A DNA stretch of 64,000 bases, from assembly GCF_000724485.1 (NCBI RefSeq), contig NZ_CP007739.1:790843-854842 (forward strand). The letters are read 5' to 3'. This DNA is from Bacillus methanolicus MGA3. GTDB lineage: Bacteria > Bacillota > Bacilli > Bacillales > Cytobacillaceae. Below, piece after piece: positions 1 through 9,196 of the stretch. Both the position numbers and the translations under genes were made by a program. The notes under the pieces were generated by a model. It did no database searches and was not told where the DNA came from. It worked only from the letters and a program-made list of their open reading frames with translations. Positions within the stretch are counted from its first letter, which is position 1; every line of letters begins with the position of its first letter.

Positions 1-1
1 T

Positions 2-1480
2 CTAATCTTTCAAATTCTGATGCTGGTTAAGGCATGGAAATCCAATACAGTTCCGGAGATTTTGGCTGAAATTCAGGCATTAAAGGATCGGGAAAAGGAT
101 GTTTTGGCGTCCATACATTTGCCGAAAGAAAATGATCTTTCTGATATAAAGGAAAAACTGGACAGAGATGAACAGCTTCGGGAGCAGCATCAAATAATGC
201 AAATTAAGTGGCAGCAGCAAAATGCACAATATGAAAAGATTATTGCTGCTTTTGAAAAATGGGAACAAGAATCGCGGGAACTTGAGCGAAAAACAATTGA
301 ATTAAAGAAAGAATTGCAGTTGCCGGGATCCATTGATCCACAGAACATTTACGAAGCATTTCAGCTGATTGAAAAATTAAAAGCAAACTTCAGAGAGAAA
401 TTGTACTTGACTGAACGGCTGACAAATCTAGAAAAGGGACTCAAAGATATAGAAAGGCAAATCTTCAATTTTGCAGATACCTTTTTGGGAGAAAACCAGT
501 TAAGCATCCAGGAAAGTGCCTTTAGGCTAAAAAATTTATTAAAACATGAACTTGGCAAACAAATTCAATATAATGAGAAACAGGCCAAACTTGTAGAACT
601 AAAAGAAGAACTCCACAAACTTTCTGTTGAGCGAATGCATTTTCGAAAAGAAGCAGATAAGCTGTTTTCTTTGGCAAATGCAAAAACGGCAGAGCAGTTT
701 CGGGAAATCGGCAAAAGAGCAGAAAAGCGGGATAGAATTACTGATCGGTTGGGAGAAATTGAAAGGCAGCTGCAGTTTATGTCTATTCCTCTTGAACAGA
801 GAACAGAATTTTCGAATGCTGACCCTGATGAACTTATCGATGAATGTTCAAAAAAACTGGAATATATTCATTCTGAATTGCTAAGATTGCGGGAGCAGCT
901 TGCAGAAGTGAAATTTGAAATTTCTGTTCTTGAAAATGGGGGAACGTATTCCGATCTTTTGCATAAATTTTCACTATTAAAATCTGAATTTGAAGAAGAT
1001 GCGAAAGAATGGGCTCGATTTGCCATTGCAAAAGATTTGCTTGTAAAAACGGTTGATAGCTTTAAAAAGAAACATTTGCCTAAAATGATTGCGAAGGCTG
1101 AGGAATTTTTGTTTTATTTAACGGAAGGAAACTATATCCGTATTCACCCTCAGGAACATGGAAGCGGATTTCTGATCGAAAATAAAGATCACATTTTATT
1201 CGAGGCAATTGAACTCAGCCAGGCAACTGCTGAGCAAGTGTACGTTTCCTTAAGGCTGGCACTCGCTGTAACACTTTACAAACATTTTCATTTTCCAATT
1301 ATGATTGATGACGGCTTTGTCAATTTTGATGAAAACCGGACGAAAAAGATTATCACACTTCTAAAAAGTCTTATCGGTCAGCAAATTTTATTATTTACAT
1401 GTCATAAGCATTTACTTCATTATTTTGAAAGTGATCAAATTAAAAAGTTAGGAGCAGAGGAAGAAGTGCCAATCCGGTAA
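2..1480 (+). CDS. yhaN: YhaN, SbcC/Rad50-like ATPase, C-terminal part (5' end outside window)
   Basis: The frame is open from the first bases of the window, so this is the last 492 residues of a longer protein; B. subtilis YhaN is about twice this length. The visible part is mostly charged coiled coil (roughly the first 330 residues), followed by the C-terminal ATPase lobe. That lobe carries an ABC-signature-like LSQATAEQ and a Walker B/D-loop stretch IMIDDGFVNFDE, with the switch-region histidine in LLFTCHKH. Such proteins pair with a Mre11/SbcD-type nuclease (YhaO) in DNA end processing. Its position just before yhaM matches the B. subtilis yhaO-yhaN-yhaM order. The methionine at 20 is internal, not the start. 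Confidence 0.88.
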   Translation, partial: LIFQILMLVKAWKSNTVPEILAEIQALKDREKDVLASIHLPKENDLSDIKEKLDRDEQLREQHQIMQIKWQQQNAQYEKIIAAFEKWEQESRELERKTIELKKELQLPGSIDPQNIYEAFQLIEKLKANFREKLYLTERLTNLEKGLKDIERQIFNFADTFLGENQLSIQESAFRLKNLLKHELGKQIQYNEKQAKLVELKEELHKLSVERMHFRKEADKLFSLANAKTAEQFREIGKRAEKRDRITDRLGEIERQLQFMSIPLEQRTEFSNADPDELIDECSKKLEYIHSELLRLREQLAEVKFEISVLENGGTYSDLLHKFSLLKSEFEEDAKEWARFAIAKDLLVKTVDSFKKKHLPKMIAKAEEFLFYLTEGNYIRIHPQEHGSGFLIENKDHILFEAIELSQATAEQVYVSLRLALAVTLYKHFHFPIMIDDGFVNFDENRTKKIITLLKSLIGQQILLFTCHKHLLHYFESDQIKKLGAEEEVPIR

Positions 1481-1532
1481 TTGCGGCTGTTGTGATATAC
1501 TATTTTTATAGAAGGGAGCGGTCGGAAAATCC

Positions 1533-2477
1533 ATGACTAAAGGAATTCAGTATTATGATGTAGGAGAACAAATTGAGTTATTTTTATTAATAAAAAACGC
1601 CACAAAAGGAATTGCCAGCAATGGAAAGCCTTTTCTCACTCTGATTTTGCAAGATCAAAGCGGAGAAATAGAAGCAAAATTATGGGATGCTTCTAATGAT
1701 GATGAAAAAAATTATGCACCGCAAAAAATCGTGAAAGTACTTGGGGATATCCAAAATTACCGTGGACGAAACCAGCTTCGCATCCGCCATATTCGTCCGG
1801 CGTCTCCGGAAGATCCCGTTAATCTTTCCGATTTCCTTGAAACTGCTCCTGTTTCGAAAGATGAAATGATCAGCAAGATAACTCAATTTATATTTGAAAT
1901 GAAGAACCCAAATATTCAACGTATTACGAGGCATTTGCTTAAGAAACATCAAGAGTCTTTCTTAGAATACCCAGCTGCAACAAAAAATCACCATGAATTT
2001 GTTTCAGGCCTTGCTTATCATGTAACAAGTATGCTTGATTTATCTAAAGCAATTGCAGACCTGTATCCTAGCCTTGATAAAGATTTGCTTTATGCCGGGG
2101 TTATTCTTCATGATTTAGGGAAAGTAATTGAATTATCAGGACCGGTTTCAACGTCTTATACGGTTGTAGGGAACTTGCTCGGGCATATTACAATAATGGT
2201 AAATGAGATTGGGAAAGCAGCAGATGAATTGGGGATTTCAGGAGAGGAAGTATTGATGCTTCAGCATTTAGTCCTTTCACATCACGGGAAAGCAGAGTGG
2301 GGAAGCCCAAAACCGCCGCTTATAAAAGAAGCGGAAATTCTTCATCTTATCGATAATCTTGATGCAAAAATGAACATGCTTGATCGTGCTCTCGCCAGAG
2401 TGAAACCTGGTGAATTTACCGAACGGATCTTTGCCCTCGATAACAGGTCATTCTATAAACCTACGTTTCATAAATGA
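1533..2477 (+). CDS. yhaM: 3'-5' exoribonuclease YhaM
   Basis: 314 residues, the usual family length. An OB-fold nucleic-acid binding domain occupies about residues 12-90. An HD phosphohydrolase domain follows, with metal ligands visible as HH (153-154), H163, HD in ILHDLGK (191-197) and HH (250-251). YhaM-type enzymes trim RNA, and can act on single-stranded DNA, from the 3' end in the cytoplasm. The ATG is preceded by GAAGGGAGCGG. It sits 52 bases after yhaN and is closed by a strong terminator, so it is the last gene of that operon. Confidence 0.95.
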   Translation: MTKGIQYYDVGEQIELFLLIKNATKGIASNGKPFLTLILQDQSGEIEAKLWDASNDDEKNYAPQKIVKVLGDIQNYRGRNQLRIRHIRPASPEDPVNLSDFLETAPVSKDEMISKITQFIFEMKNPNIQRITRHLLKKHQESFLEYPAATKNHHEFVSGLAYHVTSMLDLSKAIADLYPSLDKDLLYAGVILHDLGKVIELSGPVSTSYTVVGNLLGHITIMVNEIGKAADELGISGEEVLMLQHLVLSHHGKAEWGSPKPPLIKEAEILHLIDNLDAKMNMLDRALARVKPGEFTERIFALDNRSFYKPTFHK

Positions 2478-2483
2478 AAGCAG

Positions 2484-2507
2484 AAGCCTCTCAAACGAGG
2501 CTTTTTT
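2484..2507 (+). terminator. Rho-independent terminator of the yhaN-yhaM operon
   Basis: A perfect 7-bp stem (AAGCCTC / GAGGCTT) around a 6-base loop is followed by a run of T, 7 bases after the yhaM stop. Confidence 0.9.
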
Positions 2508-2622
2508 ACGTTTATGAGTTGATAGAGAAGAAATCAGGCCCGCCTGTTCTGTAGAAAGGGACATATTTTCTTTTTTCTTACATAAGCTTGTACTAAGTAT
2601 AGTGTCAGGGGAGGAAAATACA

Positions 2623-2814
2623 ATGCTTGTCCCTTTTTGGGTTTATTTAGTTGTAGGGGGAATTATGATCAGTGCTTATATGGCCGTAAAGGCGGGGAGA
2701 GAAGAGCGACAGCAAGAAATGGAGAGCATCGAGCTTGAGGGATCTATTTATATGGAGCGTCTTGAACAAGAAAGAAAGAAAAAAGTTGAAAAACAGAAGT
2801 CTTTAGAAAGTTAA
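2623..2814 (+). CDS. yhaL: Sporulation protein YhaL
   Basis: 63 residues starting MLVPFWVYLVVGG: one N-terminal membrane segment (about residues 3-22), then a strongly charged tail ending KKKVEKQK. The ATG at 2623 is preferred over an in-frame GTG at 2602 because the ribosome binding site CAGGGGAGGAAAATACA lies between them. Length, the opening PFWVYL motif and the place between yhaM and prsA match YhaL, a small membrane protein linked to sporulation. Its exact biochemical role is not known to me. Confidence 0.85.
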   Translation: MLVPFWVYLVVGGIMISAYMAVKAGREERQQEMESIELEGSIYMERLEQERKKKVEKQKSLES

Positions 2815-2820
2815 TCAATT

Positions 2821-2853
2821 AAAAACGGGTCCTTGCTGGAACCCGTTTTTTTT
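2821..2853. terminator. Terminator after yhaL
   Basis: AAAACGGGT pairs with ACCCGTTTT around a short loop and is followed by eight T. The A-rich left flank means it could also act on the opposite strand. Confidence 0.88.
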
Positions 2854-2905
2854 GAGCCGTCGATCACATTTATGAGCTTTCATTCAAAATATATGAACTG
2901 AATTT

Positions 2906-2998
2906 CAGACTCCTCCAATAAAATAAATACACAAATACGATTAAAACCATTTTATGTATTGTCATTGTTGGAGGAGTCAGAGCCTTATATGTCAGCCT
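2906..2998. repeat. Palindromic repeat element, copy 1 (3' of prsA)
   Basis: Two 13-base arms (2906-2918 and 2968-2980, one mismatch) built on CTCCTCCAA / TTGGAGGAG enclose about 50 bases of AT-rich DNA. On the minus strand an outer GAGGCTGAC arm lies just beyond, next to the prsA stop. The same architecture recurs near 9287, 34591 and 58252. It probably serves as the prsA terminator. Confidence 0.6.
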
Positions 2999-3002
2999 CT
3001 AT

Positions 3003-3863
3003 TTATTTCTCTGACTGATTAAGTATATCTTCTAAATCTTTATCTTTGATTTTAACATCGGCATCTTTCAATTCTCGGTTCATTGCTTTTTGAACGATAT
3101 CTTGATCAAGTTTGGAGACCTTTAATTTATACTCAAGTTCATTTTTCATTTTATCAAACGGTTTTTTTTCCTTTTTATCTGTTACTTGAATAATGTGCCA
3201 TCCATGTTCTGTTTTAACCGGATCGCTTATTTCATTCACTTTAAGGGCATAAGCTGCTTTTTCAAACTCTGGAACCATTTCGCCTGCACCAAACCATCCC
3301 AAGTCTCCGCCTTTTTTAGCTGAAAGTGTGTCTGTAGAATATTTTTTTGCAAGATCTTCAAATTTTGCTCCGTTATCAAGTTTTTTCTTAATTTCTTTTG
3401 CTGTTTTTTCATCTGCCACTAAAATATGGCGGGCTCTAATTTCAGGTTTGTAATTTTCGTAATACTTCTTCAATTCATCTTCTGTAACCTTAACTTCTTT
3501 AACTGCTGCTTTTTCTTGAAGAAGGCTGAGTTTTAATGCTTTCTTTAAGTCTTCTTCACTTTTATATCCATATTGAGCGAGGGCCATATTAAAACTGTCG
3601 CCAAGCTGGCTTTTTAATTCATCAACCTTTGCATTTAATTCTTTGTCTGTCACTTTATATTTTTTGGAAAGGACTTTTTCGTAAATAAGCTCTTGAAGTG
3701 TTTGCTTTCCATATTTTTCTTTCATCGCATTATAAAGCTCGTCCTTTGTAATATTGCCAGCTTTCGTTTCTGCTACTGCCTCTGAGCCCCCTCCTTGTGT
3801 ATTACATGCGCTTAAACCGATAACCCCAGCAGTTAAGAATAGGGATATGATCCATTTTTTCAT
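3003..3863 (-). CDS. prsA: Foldase lipoprotein PrsA
   Basis: 286 residues. An N-terminal lipoprotein signal ends in the lipobox LSAC with the acylated cysteine at residue 20. A parvulin-type PPIase domain starts near RARHILV and includes the family stretch KKGGDLGWFG and GWHIIQV. N- and C-terminal chaperone parts flank it. PrsA sits on the outer face of the membrane and helps exported proteins fold. The ATG follows ATAGGAGTGTTTAAAA. It is transcribed alone, converging on yhaL. Confidence 0.96.
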   Translation of the reverse strand: MKKWIISLFLTAGVIGLSACNTQGGGSEAVAETKAGNITKDELYNAMKEKYGKQTLQELIYEKVLSKKYKVTDKELNAKVDELKSQLGDSFNMALAQYGYKSEEDLKKALKLSLLQEKAAVKEVKVTEDELKKYYENYKPEIRARHILVADEKTAKEIKKKLDNGAKFEDLAKKYSTDTLSAKKGGDLGWFGAGEMVPEFEKAAYALKVNEISDPVKTEHGWHIIQVTDKKEKKPFDKMKNELEYKLKVSKLDQDIVQKAMNRELKDADVKIKDKDLEDILNQSEK

Positions 3864-4061
3864 TTTTAAACACTCCTATAAAAAATTTGGTGGATAAATT
3901 TTCAATACACATCCATTACTATAACACAAAAGAAGTAAGAACATAAAGAAATTCAATGCTTTTTATGATTCCGAAAAATTGGGTTAGTCAAGATACATGC
4001 CTATTCGAAATAAGGGCGACTTGAATAGTATAAGATAGCAACCCATGAAGGAGGTGTTACT

Positions 4062-4145
4062 ATGAGTGGAGGATTTGGTGGCGGCTTTGCGTTAATTGTT
4101 GTGTTGTTTATCTTATTAGTAATTGTTGGTGCATCATGGTTTTAA
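4062..4145 (+). CDS. YjcZ-family sporulation peptide (27 aa)
   Basis: A 27-residue peptide: glycine-rich start MSGGFGGGFA followed by one hydrophobic helix ending ILLVIVGASWF. The Gly-rich head, single helix and terminal GASW are typical of the tiny YjcZ/YhzE group of Bacillus membrane peptides, many of them made during sporulation. A clear AAGGAGGTG lies upstream. A very similar peptide follows 65 bases downstream. Confidence 0.85.
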   Translation: MSGGFGGGFALIVVLFILLVIVGASWF

Positions 4146-4210
4146 GTCTAAGAAGACATAGACGGCGTTAAGGCAATTTGTCTTATGCATTGCTGAAAGG
4201 AGGAAAAAAT

Positions 4211-4303
4211 ATGTCCGGTGGACCAGGCTATTACGGCGGAGGATTTGCACTTATAGTAGTCCTCTTTATCCTTTTAATCATTATCGGAGCATCATGGCTG
4301 TAA
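4211..4303 (+). CDS. YjcZ-family sporulation peptide (30 aa)
   Basis: A 30-residue peptide opening MSGGPGYYGGGFAL and ending ILLIIIGASWL, preceded by AAAGGAGGAAAAAAT. The membrane helix is nearly the same as in the peptide encoded at 4062, so the two are tandem duplicates with different heads. B. subtilis carries a homologous small gene (yhzE) in this prsA-hpr interval. The function of this family is not established. Confidence 0.85.
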   Translation: MSGGPGYYGGGFALIVVLFILLIIIGASWL

Positions 4304-4324
4304 GCAATGCGAAAGCCTAAAGCA

Positions 4325-4353
4325 AAAGCGGTGAGTATTCCTCACCGCTTTAT
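4325..4353 (+). terminator. Terminator after the YjcZ-like pair
   Basis: An 11-bp stem (AAAGCGGTGAG / CTCACCGCTTT) with a five-base loop lies 22 bases after the second peptide. The T-run is short (CTTTATT). It may also serve the minus-strand frame ending at 4362. Confidence 0.75.
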
Positions 4354-4361
4354 TATGTACT

Positions 4362-4541
4362 TTACGTAAATAAAATTTCTAAATAGGAAGACGTCAGTAA
4401 AATTAAAATTAAGATATTTATAGTTCTAAACACTTTTGGTTGACGGTCTTCTGGAATTTCCTTTTGTATACAAAGGCTATTTGTCAATTTGTTAATATAA
4501 AAAACAATAAAAATGGAAAAAATAATAAAAACAGAGATCAT
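4362..4541 (-). CDS. Hypothetical 59-aa two-helix membrane protein
   Basis: An open frame with an ATG at 4541, preceded by AGAAAGAGGGAATCATAG. It encodes two hydrophobic stretches (MISVFIIFSIFIVFYI and INILILILLTSSYLEILF) separated by a charged loop containing QKEIPEDRQPK. This two-helix layout with a polar connector is typical of real small membrane proteins rather than chance AT-rich frames. I do not recognise the family. It is monocistronic and could share the terminator at 4325. Confidence 0.55.
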   Translation of the reverse strand: MISVFIIFSIFIVFYINKLTNSLCIQKEIPEDRQPKVFRTINILILILLTSSYLEILFT

Positions 4542-4800
4542 CTATGATTCCCTCTTTCTGGAAAGCATACTAAAGACAATTTAATGACACAAAAATCATT
4601 GAAAAATATAGTTTAAAAAAGTGTTAAAAACTCACTTAGATACTGTACGATGAAAGATCAAAAAAATCAATAGGAAATTCCGAGTCATTTTTGAAAAATT
4701 TTATGACAAAATTAGCGTACAATTGAAGTTGAAAAGCCATCTATATTGCTTCGTGATTAAGTTTTCCCCATAATCATCGATGACTCGAAATTCTATTTGA

Positions 4801-5376
4801 TTAAACGTATTCCTGTTTGCTTAATTCTTTTTTCTTAAGACGACCGTCAACTTCAATAAATTCCGTCTCGATATTATGAAAGGATTTCTCGAATATTTCC
4901 ATAAAATCATCACCGTAAATATTTCTTAAGATGGCCATTATCTCGATGATTTCCGGAAATTTGCCATATAGTTCCCTTAACGGCAATGCACCTGTAAAAG
5001 CAGCGTTTTTATCAGGCCGATACGATTCCATTAAACTTAATAATACTCTTTCTCCTTTTTCAGTTAATTGTACGTAGGTGTTTCGTTTGTCGTTTTCCTT
5101 TTTTGAAAATTGGAGCAATCCTCTTTCTTCAAGCTTTTTCGAAAAGTTAAAAGCTGTTGACACATGCATGACCCCAAATTTGGCAACGTCGGATATGGAC
5201 GCCCCGTTCAAATGATAAGCAATCCATAAAATATGATGCTCATTAATGTTTAAATCATAAGGCTTAATCCATTGCTGCCAATCTTTTTCAACCGATTTCC
5301 AAAGTGCTTTGCTTAATTGTGCGATTCTCTGGCTAAACATAAATGCTTCTTTCATAGAATATGTTTTCTCTGTCAT
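4801..5376 (-). CDS. hpr: HTH-type transcriptional regulator Hpr (ScoC)
   Basis: 191 residues, MarR family. The segment from [13 protein letters not shown] through the winged-helix ([19 protein letters not shown]) is almost identical to B. subtilis Hpr/ScoC, which represses protease genes and modulates sporulation and peptide transport in the transition state. The ATG at 5376 is preferred over an upstream TTG because AGGTGA is then 7 bases away. The C-terminus is shorter than in B. subtilis (about 203 aa). It is a single gene. The 420-base upstream/downstream flanks are AT-rich with no other recognisable gene. Confidence 0.95.
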   Translation of the reverse strand: MTEKTYSMKEAFMFSQRIAQLSKALWKSVEKDWQQWIKPYDLNINEHHILWIAYHLNGASISDVAKFGVMHVSTAFNFSKKLEERGLLQFSKKENDKRNTYVQLTEKGERVLLSLMESYRPDKNAAFTGALPLRELYGKFPEIIEIMAILRNIYGDDFMEIFEKSFHNIETEFIEVDGRLKKKELSKQEYV

Positions 5377-5632
5377 CTCCAATTCACCTACTTTTTTTTA
5401 TCTATTTTCATTATGCCAATAAAACAAAAATTAATAAAGATGTAAATTTACTAAATTTTAAGAAAACAATTGTGGCACTTGTTGATAAAAATCTGCTTGG
5501 AATTATCCCTAGCTTAAACAACATTTTGATGTAGAAGTGAACAATTTTTATAATATATTTCTTTTCGTCCGAAATAGAAAAATTTCCTTCTACTCCTTAC
5601 CAATAAGCTTAAGGAAAAGAAGGATTATGTAA

Positions 5633-5992
5633 TTATTGTTTTGCATTTAATATTTGTTCAAGGTCATTGAGCTTCTTTTCAATTTCTTGAATTTCTTTTT
5701 TAAATTGTTGCTGATGTGGCCGGATATCATTTTTCCAATGATCAATGGAAGACCTTACATCGGAGGCAAAAGTGGTAAGTGCTTCTTTTCCTTCTTTTGA
5801 AGCAAATACAGCTACATCCTTTAATTCAGCAAGATTCCTTTTTAGAACTGATAGCTGATTCATCCAATGATCTTTACTCTCCATCAAATTTTGCCTCGTT
5901 CTATATCCGGAAGCAGGGGCAGTCAACAGAGTGCCGATACCGGCAGCAACCCCTCCAACCAAAATACCAAGGAGCAAAGATTTTATTTTCAT
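5633..5992 (-). CDS. yhaH: YhaH, YtxH-domain protein
   Basis: 119 residues. A Gly/Ala-rich N-terminal membrane segment (LLLGILVGGVAAGIGTLL) runs into the YtxH signature TAPASGYRTRQNL, then a long amphipathic helix. The ATG at 5992 lies 6 bases after AGAGGTG; the in-frame GTG at 6001 overlaps that site and is unlikely. YhaH sits next to hpr in B. subtilis as here. The role is unknown; the family is often stress- or sporulation-associated. Confidence 0.88.
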   Translation of the reverse strand: MKIKSLLLGILVGGVAAGIGTLLTAPASGYRTRQNLMESKDHWMNQLSVLKRNLAELKDVAVFASKEGKEALTTFASDVRSSIDHWKNDIRPHQQQFKKEIQEIEKKLNDLEQILNAKQ

Positions 5993-6188
5993 ATTAAACA
6001 CCTCTTTTACATTGTTTTATACATAAATTCTTTATAACCTTCATTAGTAGATTAAATCGGTATACATATCTTCAATCACGGTTAAGCGAAATTAAACCAA
6101 TAGGATTTTACATAGCAATTTGAAGACTGGCATAAATATTAATATTGTATGTTGTCTCATCATCCGGCTATGTGAAAGGAGTGGGAAC

Positions 6189-6380
6189 ATGGATGGGATC
6201 ATTTTCGGCTTTTTTGTCCTTAGTGCCGTTTTATTAATTGGCACGGTCCTTAATCTAATTGCGACAAAAAAGCCAGGTATTTATCCTCCAAAGTATATAT
6301 TAAAGAAAAGAGCAGGTATACTTGCTGCAGGAGGAATAGCCGTTTTATTTCTTGGCATATTGCTTCTTTCTTTTCGATAA
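6189..6380 (+). CDS. Hypothetical 63-aa membrane protein
   Basis: Starts MDGIIFGFFVLSAVLLIG at an ATG preceded by GAAAGGAGTGGGAAC. Two hydrophobic helices (about residues 3-22 and 40-61) flank a basic loop ATKKPGIYPPKYILKKR. It is followed directly by a good terminator, which supports a real transcript. I do not recognise the family. It lies between yhaH and trpP, transcribed opposite to both. Confidence 0.65.
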   Translation: MDGIIFGFFVLSAVLLIGTVLNLIATKKPGIYPPKYILKKRAGILAAGGIAVLFLGILLLSFR

Positions 6381-6410
6381 TGAGCTGTATAATGTATGGA
6401 TACTTAGCAA

Positions 6411-6437
6411 AAAAGAACCCTTTGAGGGTTCTTTTTA
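6411..6437. terminator. Bidirectional terminator between the small membrane gene and trpP
   Basis: AAAAGAACCCT and AGGGTTCTTTT form a long stem with a tiny loop, with T-runs in both directions. It ends the plus-strand gene at 6380 and can also stop minus-strand trpP transcription. Confidence 0.85.
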
Positions 6438-6501
6438 TATCTAGCTATGCCTCTCTGTGCAAGAGGTCATAAGACAGTATCATTTTAGAGTTATATTTAA
6501 T

Positions 6502-7038
6502 TTAATTAATAATTGTCTTGGTTTGCTGCTGTGTAATTTTTGTCCTTTTCATAATTCCATTTGCCACCGGATAAAGAATAACCATCGCGATCGTATTGAC
6601 CGCTGATGCAGGAAGCACAACTGTTCCAAATAATGCAATAAATGGTCCAGGAAGACCTACAATGAAATATGCCGATCCTAAAAAGACAATTCCTGAAATG
6701 ATCGTGCCAACAGCAGTTAAAACTGCAACACTAATAATCGACGATCTGTATTTTTTAAGTGCAAGAAATAACCCAAAGAAAATAAATGAGGTTGCAAGTT
6801 TATCAATAATGTTTGGCAATAAGCCTCCAGGGAACGTAGTTGTTAAACCTGAAATTAATCCGGTAACTGCACCTAATAAGAGGACGTTCTTTTTTTCAGG
6901 AAACAAGATGATTCCTAAAAACATCATCATTAACATCATGTCCGGTTTCATCCCTAGGAAAAATCCGGGCATAACCGCATGCAAAACTGCACCTATACCA
7001 ACTAATAAGGACAAGACTACAAGATTTCTCGTATTCAT
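6502..7038 (-). CDS. trpP: Tryptophan transporter TrpP
   Basis: 178 residues with five or six hydrophobic segments, starting MNTRNLVVLSLLVGIGAVLH and including the family stretch PDMMLMMMFLGIILFP. Length and position (between yhaH and serC) match TrpP, an energy-coupled tryptophan uptake protein of the ECF S-component-like type. The ATG is preceded by a GGAGAG site embedded in an array of GAG/TAG triplets, indicating control by the TRAP protein. Confidence 0.92.
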   Translation of the reverse strand: MNTRNLVVLSLLVGIGAVLHAVMPGFFLGMKPDMMLMMMFLGIILFPEKKNVLLLGAVTGLISGLTTTFPGGLLPNIIDKLATSFIFFGLFLALKKYRSSIISVAVLTAVGTIISGIVFLGSAYFIVGLPGPFIALFGTVVLPASAVNTIAMVILYPVANGIMKRTKITQQQTKTIIN

Positions 7039-7091
7039 TTCTCAACTCTCCTCTGCTCTTCTAAAAAGTAATCTTTTCCTGCAGTGCTCTC
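7017..7091 (-). promoter_or_regulatory. TRAP binding site overlapping the trpP ribosome binding site
   Basis: Read on the minus strand, five triplets lie immediately before the trpP ATG, each separated by exactly two bases: TAG (7063-7061), GAG (7058-7056), GAG (7053-7051), GAG (7048-7046), GAG (7043-7041). Further triplets lie inside the gene (GAG 7030-7028, TAG 7019-7017) and upstream (GAG 7091-7089). The Shine-Dalgarno bases are part of the array. In B. subtilis, tryptophan-bound TRAP binds such an array and blocks trpP translation. Confidence 0.85.
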
Positions 7092-7150
7092 TTTGCCTGC
7101 AGCGAAAAGGTTTCTATAATTATATCATACAATATTTCACAATAAAAGTA

Positions 7151-8233
7151 CTAATATTGGGATTTGAAGCTTTTCATAAAATCAGCAAGTTTTATAACAT
7201 GCTCAAGCGGGACAGCATTATAGATAGAAGCCCGGCATCCGCCAATCGAACGGTGTCCGTTTAAGCCGATAAAACCATTTTCCTTGGCTTGTGTCAGGAA
7301 GGCAGCAGTAGTTTCTTCTGATTTTAGCCGGAATGTAACATTCATATGTGAACGGCTATCTGGATCAGCATGTCCTATATAAAAACCATCGCTGTTATCA
7401 ATGACGTCATACAATATTTTTGCTTTTTCTTGATTCAGTTTAGAAATTTTCTCTATTCCGCCAATCGAATCAACCCATTCAAGAACGAGCTTGAATAAGT
7501 ATATAGCTAGAGTAGGAGGGGTGTTATAAAGTGAATTATTTTCCGCATGGGTACGGTAATTTAACATGGTTGGAAGTTCATCCTCGGATAGAGACAATAA
7601 TTCTTTTTTTATAATAACAACCGTTAATCCGGATGGGCCAAGGTTTTTTTGTGCCCCGGCATAGATTAAGCCAAAATCTTGAACGTTAATAGGTTTGCTT
7701 AATATATCACTGGACATATCTGCAACGAGTGGGGCACTTAAGTGTTTTGGGAACTTATGCCACTGAGTGCCGTGTATTGTTTCGTTGCTTGTGATATGAA
7801 CATAAGCAGCATCATTTTGCACCTGTATACCGGATAGATCGGGAATTGATTTATAATTGTTTTCTTTTCCAGAAGCAAGGATTGAAGTTTGCCCAATTTT
7901 TTTTGCTTCCTTTAATGCTTTTTCAGACCAGGAACCGGTTAAAACATAGTAGCCCGTTTTTTTACGTTTAAGCAAGTTCATCGGCACCATCGAAAATTGT
8001 AAACTGGCTCCCCCTTGAAGCAAGAGAACTTCATAATCATCCGGTATTTGCAGAAGTTTCCGGAGCAGGGAAACAGCTTCAAAGTGAATTTCTTCATAGT
8101 CTTTGCTTCGGTGGCTTAATTCCATTACTGACATACCCGTACCATTATAATTGAAACATTCTTTTGCTGCTTTTTGCAAAACTGCCTCCGGGAGCGCAGC
8201 CGGCCCGGCATTAAAGTTAAATGCACGATTCAT
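7151..8233 (-). CDS. serC: Phosphoserine aminotransferase SerC
   Basis: 360 residues, the normal family length. It starts MNRAFNFNAGPAALP; the ATG at 8233 follows GCGGAGGGAACATTC, so an upstream ATG at 8269 is rejected. The PLP-binding lysine lies in YAGAQKNLGPSG. Other signatures are GGASLQFSMVPMNLL and the C-terminal GLNGHRSIGGCRASIYN. It is a class V aminotransferase that converts 3-phosphohydroxypyruvate to phosphoserine in serine (and the related step in pyridoxine) synthesis. It is transcribed in the same direction as trpP but separated by 112 bases containing the TRAP leader. Confidence 0.96.
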   Translation of the reverse strand: MNRAFNFNAGPAALPEAVLQKAAKECFNYNGTGMSVMELSHRSKDYEEIHFEAVSLLRKLLQIPDDYEVLLLQGGASLQFSMVPMNLLKRKKTGYYVLTGSWSEKALKEAKKIGQTSILASGKENNYKSIPDLSGIQVQNDAAYVHITSNETIHGTQWHKFPKHLSAPLVADMSSDILSKPINVQDFGLIYAGAQKNLGPSGLTVVIIKKELLSLSEDELPTMLNYRTHAENNSLYNTPPTLAIYLFKLVLEWVDSIGGIEKISKLNQEKAKILYDVIDNSDGFYIGHADPDSRSHMNVTFRLKSEETTAAFLTQAKENGFIGLNGHRSIGGCRASIYNAVPLEHVIKLADFMKSFKSQY

Positions 8234-8396
8234 GAATGTTCCCTCCGCATCAAATTGATTTCCTATCATGCACGAAAAAAAGATAATTCTATCCTATCAA
8301 AAATTTCGAAAAATAACAGATGGGAATTTGAAATGTTTTTTGAAAAAAATAAAACATACTAAGAACTGTCTGTTAAATCCCCTTGAATCAAAGATT

Positions 8397-9195
8397 CAAA
8401 CGGCTACTATGCGCATTCATTAAACCGATAAAAGTGATGCCCATCGTTTGGCCCAAACTCACTTCACAACCGAACGGCGCTTGAAAAAACTGCAGGATAA
8501 CTACTTCGACCAAATGCGTGCGCTTTCCCGATACTATCATGAATTAGACGAAGAACTAGCGGTGCTTCGAAGTCGAATGCACACTTTACTACAACTGACT
8601 TTCCCAGAAATGGAATCGCTGTTCACACAAAAATCCGAGCTATTTTTGAATATTCTACAGCTATTCCCACATCCTGATTGCGTTAAAAATCTTTCAAAGA
8701 CGGTTGTACGCAACCGGCTACTTGCCAACACAGATAAGAAATTAGCGCCTAAAACGGCGGAGAAAAAAGCCTTCAGTTAATAGATGCAGCACAGGATTCA
8801 TATCCAGCAGTGGATCAAGACGACATTCGCTGTGAACAGCTAAAAGATTATGCCATACGTTCTTTAGCCATTTTAAGAAAACGTGAGGAACTAATTCAGC
8901 AGATGGTTGATCTTTCAAAAGAACGAAATGAATATCGAATATTAATCAGTATTCCTGGCATAGGGGAAAATACAGCCGTTCGTTTGATTGGAGAAATAGG
9001 CGGACATTACACGCATTGAAAATCATAAGCAACTCAATGCCTATGCAGGAATTGATATAAGGTGTTTTCAATCAGGCATATTGTTTTACAAAGATAGAAT
9101 CAATAAGCGTGGCAACAGTCACCTGCACAAAATCCATTACTTTACGATTCAAAATATGATTCGCCAACGACGCTTTCTATTTGGCATGCGAAAAT
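8397..9195 (+). pseudogene. Decayed IS110-family transposase
   Basis: Fragments in several frames read as an IS110-type transposase: TDKSDAHRLAQTHFTTER near 8424-8477, a helical middle part (to about 8777), then LISIPGIGENTAVRLIGEIG near 8941-9002. After a one-base insertion at about 9002 the frame resumes as LNAYAGIDIRCFQSG and DRINKRGNSHLHKIHYF. The N-terminal catalytic part is missing and there are at least three frame breaks, so it is not functional. No intact ends are visible. Confidence 0.85.
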
Positions 9196-9196
9196 C

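Noticed and set aside
6596..7264. 222-codon plus-strand frame opposite trpP and serC
   Set aside because: It is the antisense shadow of trpP and the serC end; both are clear known genes with correct starts.
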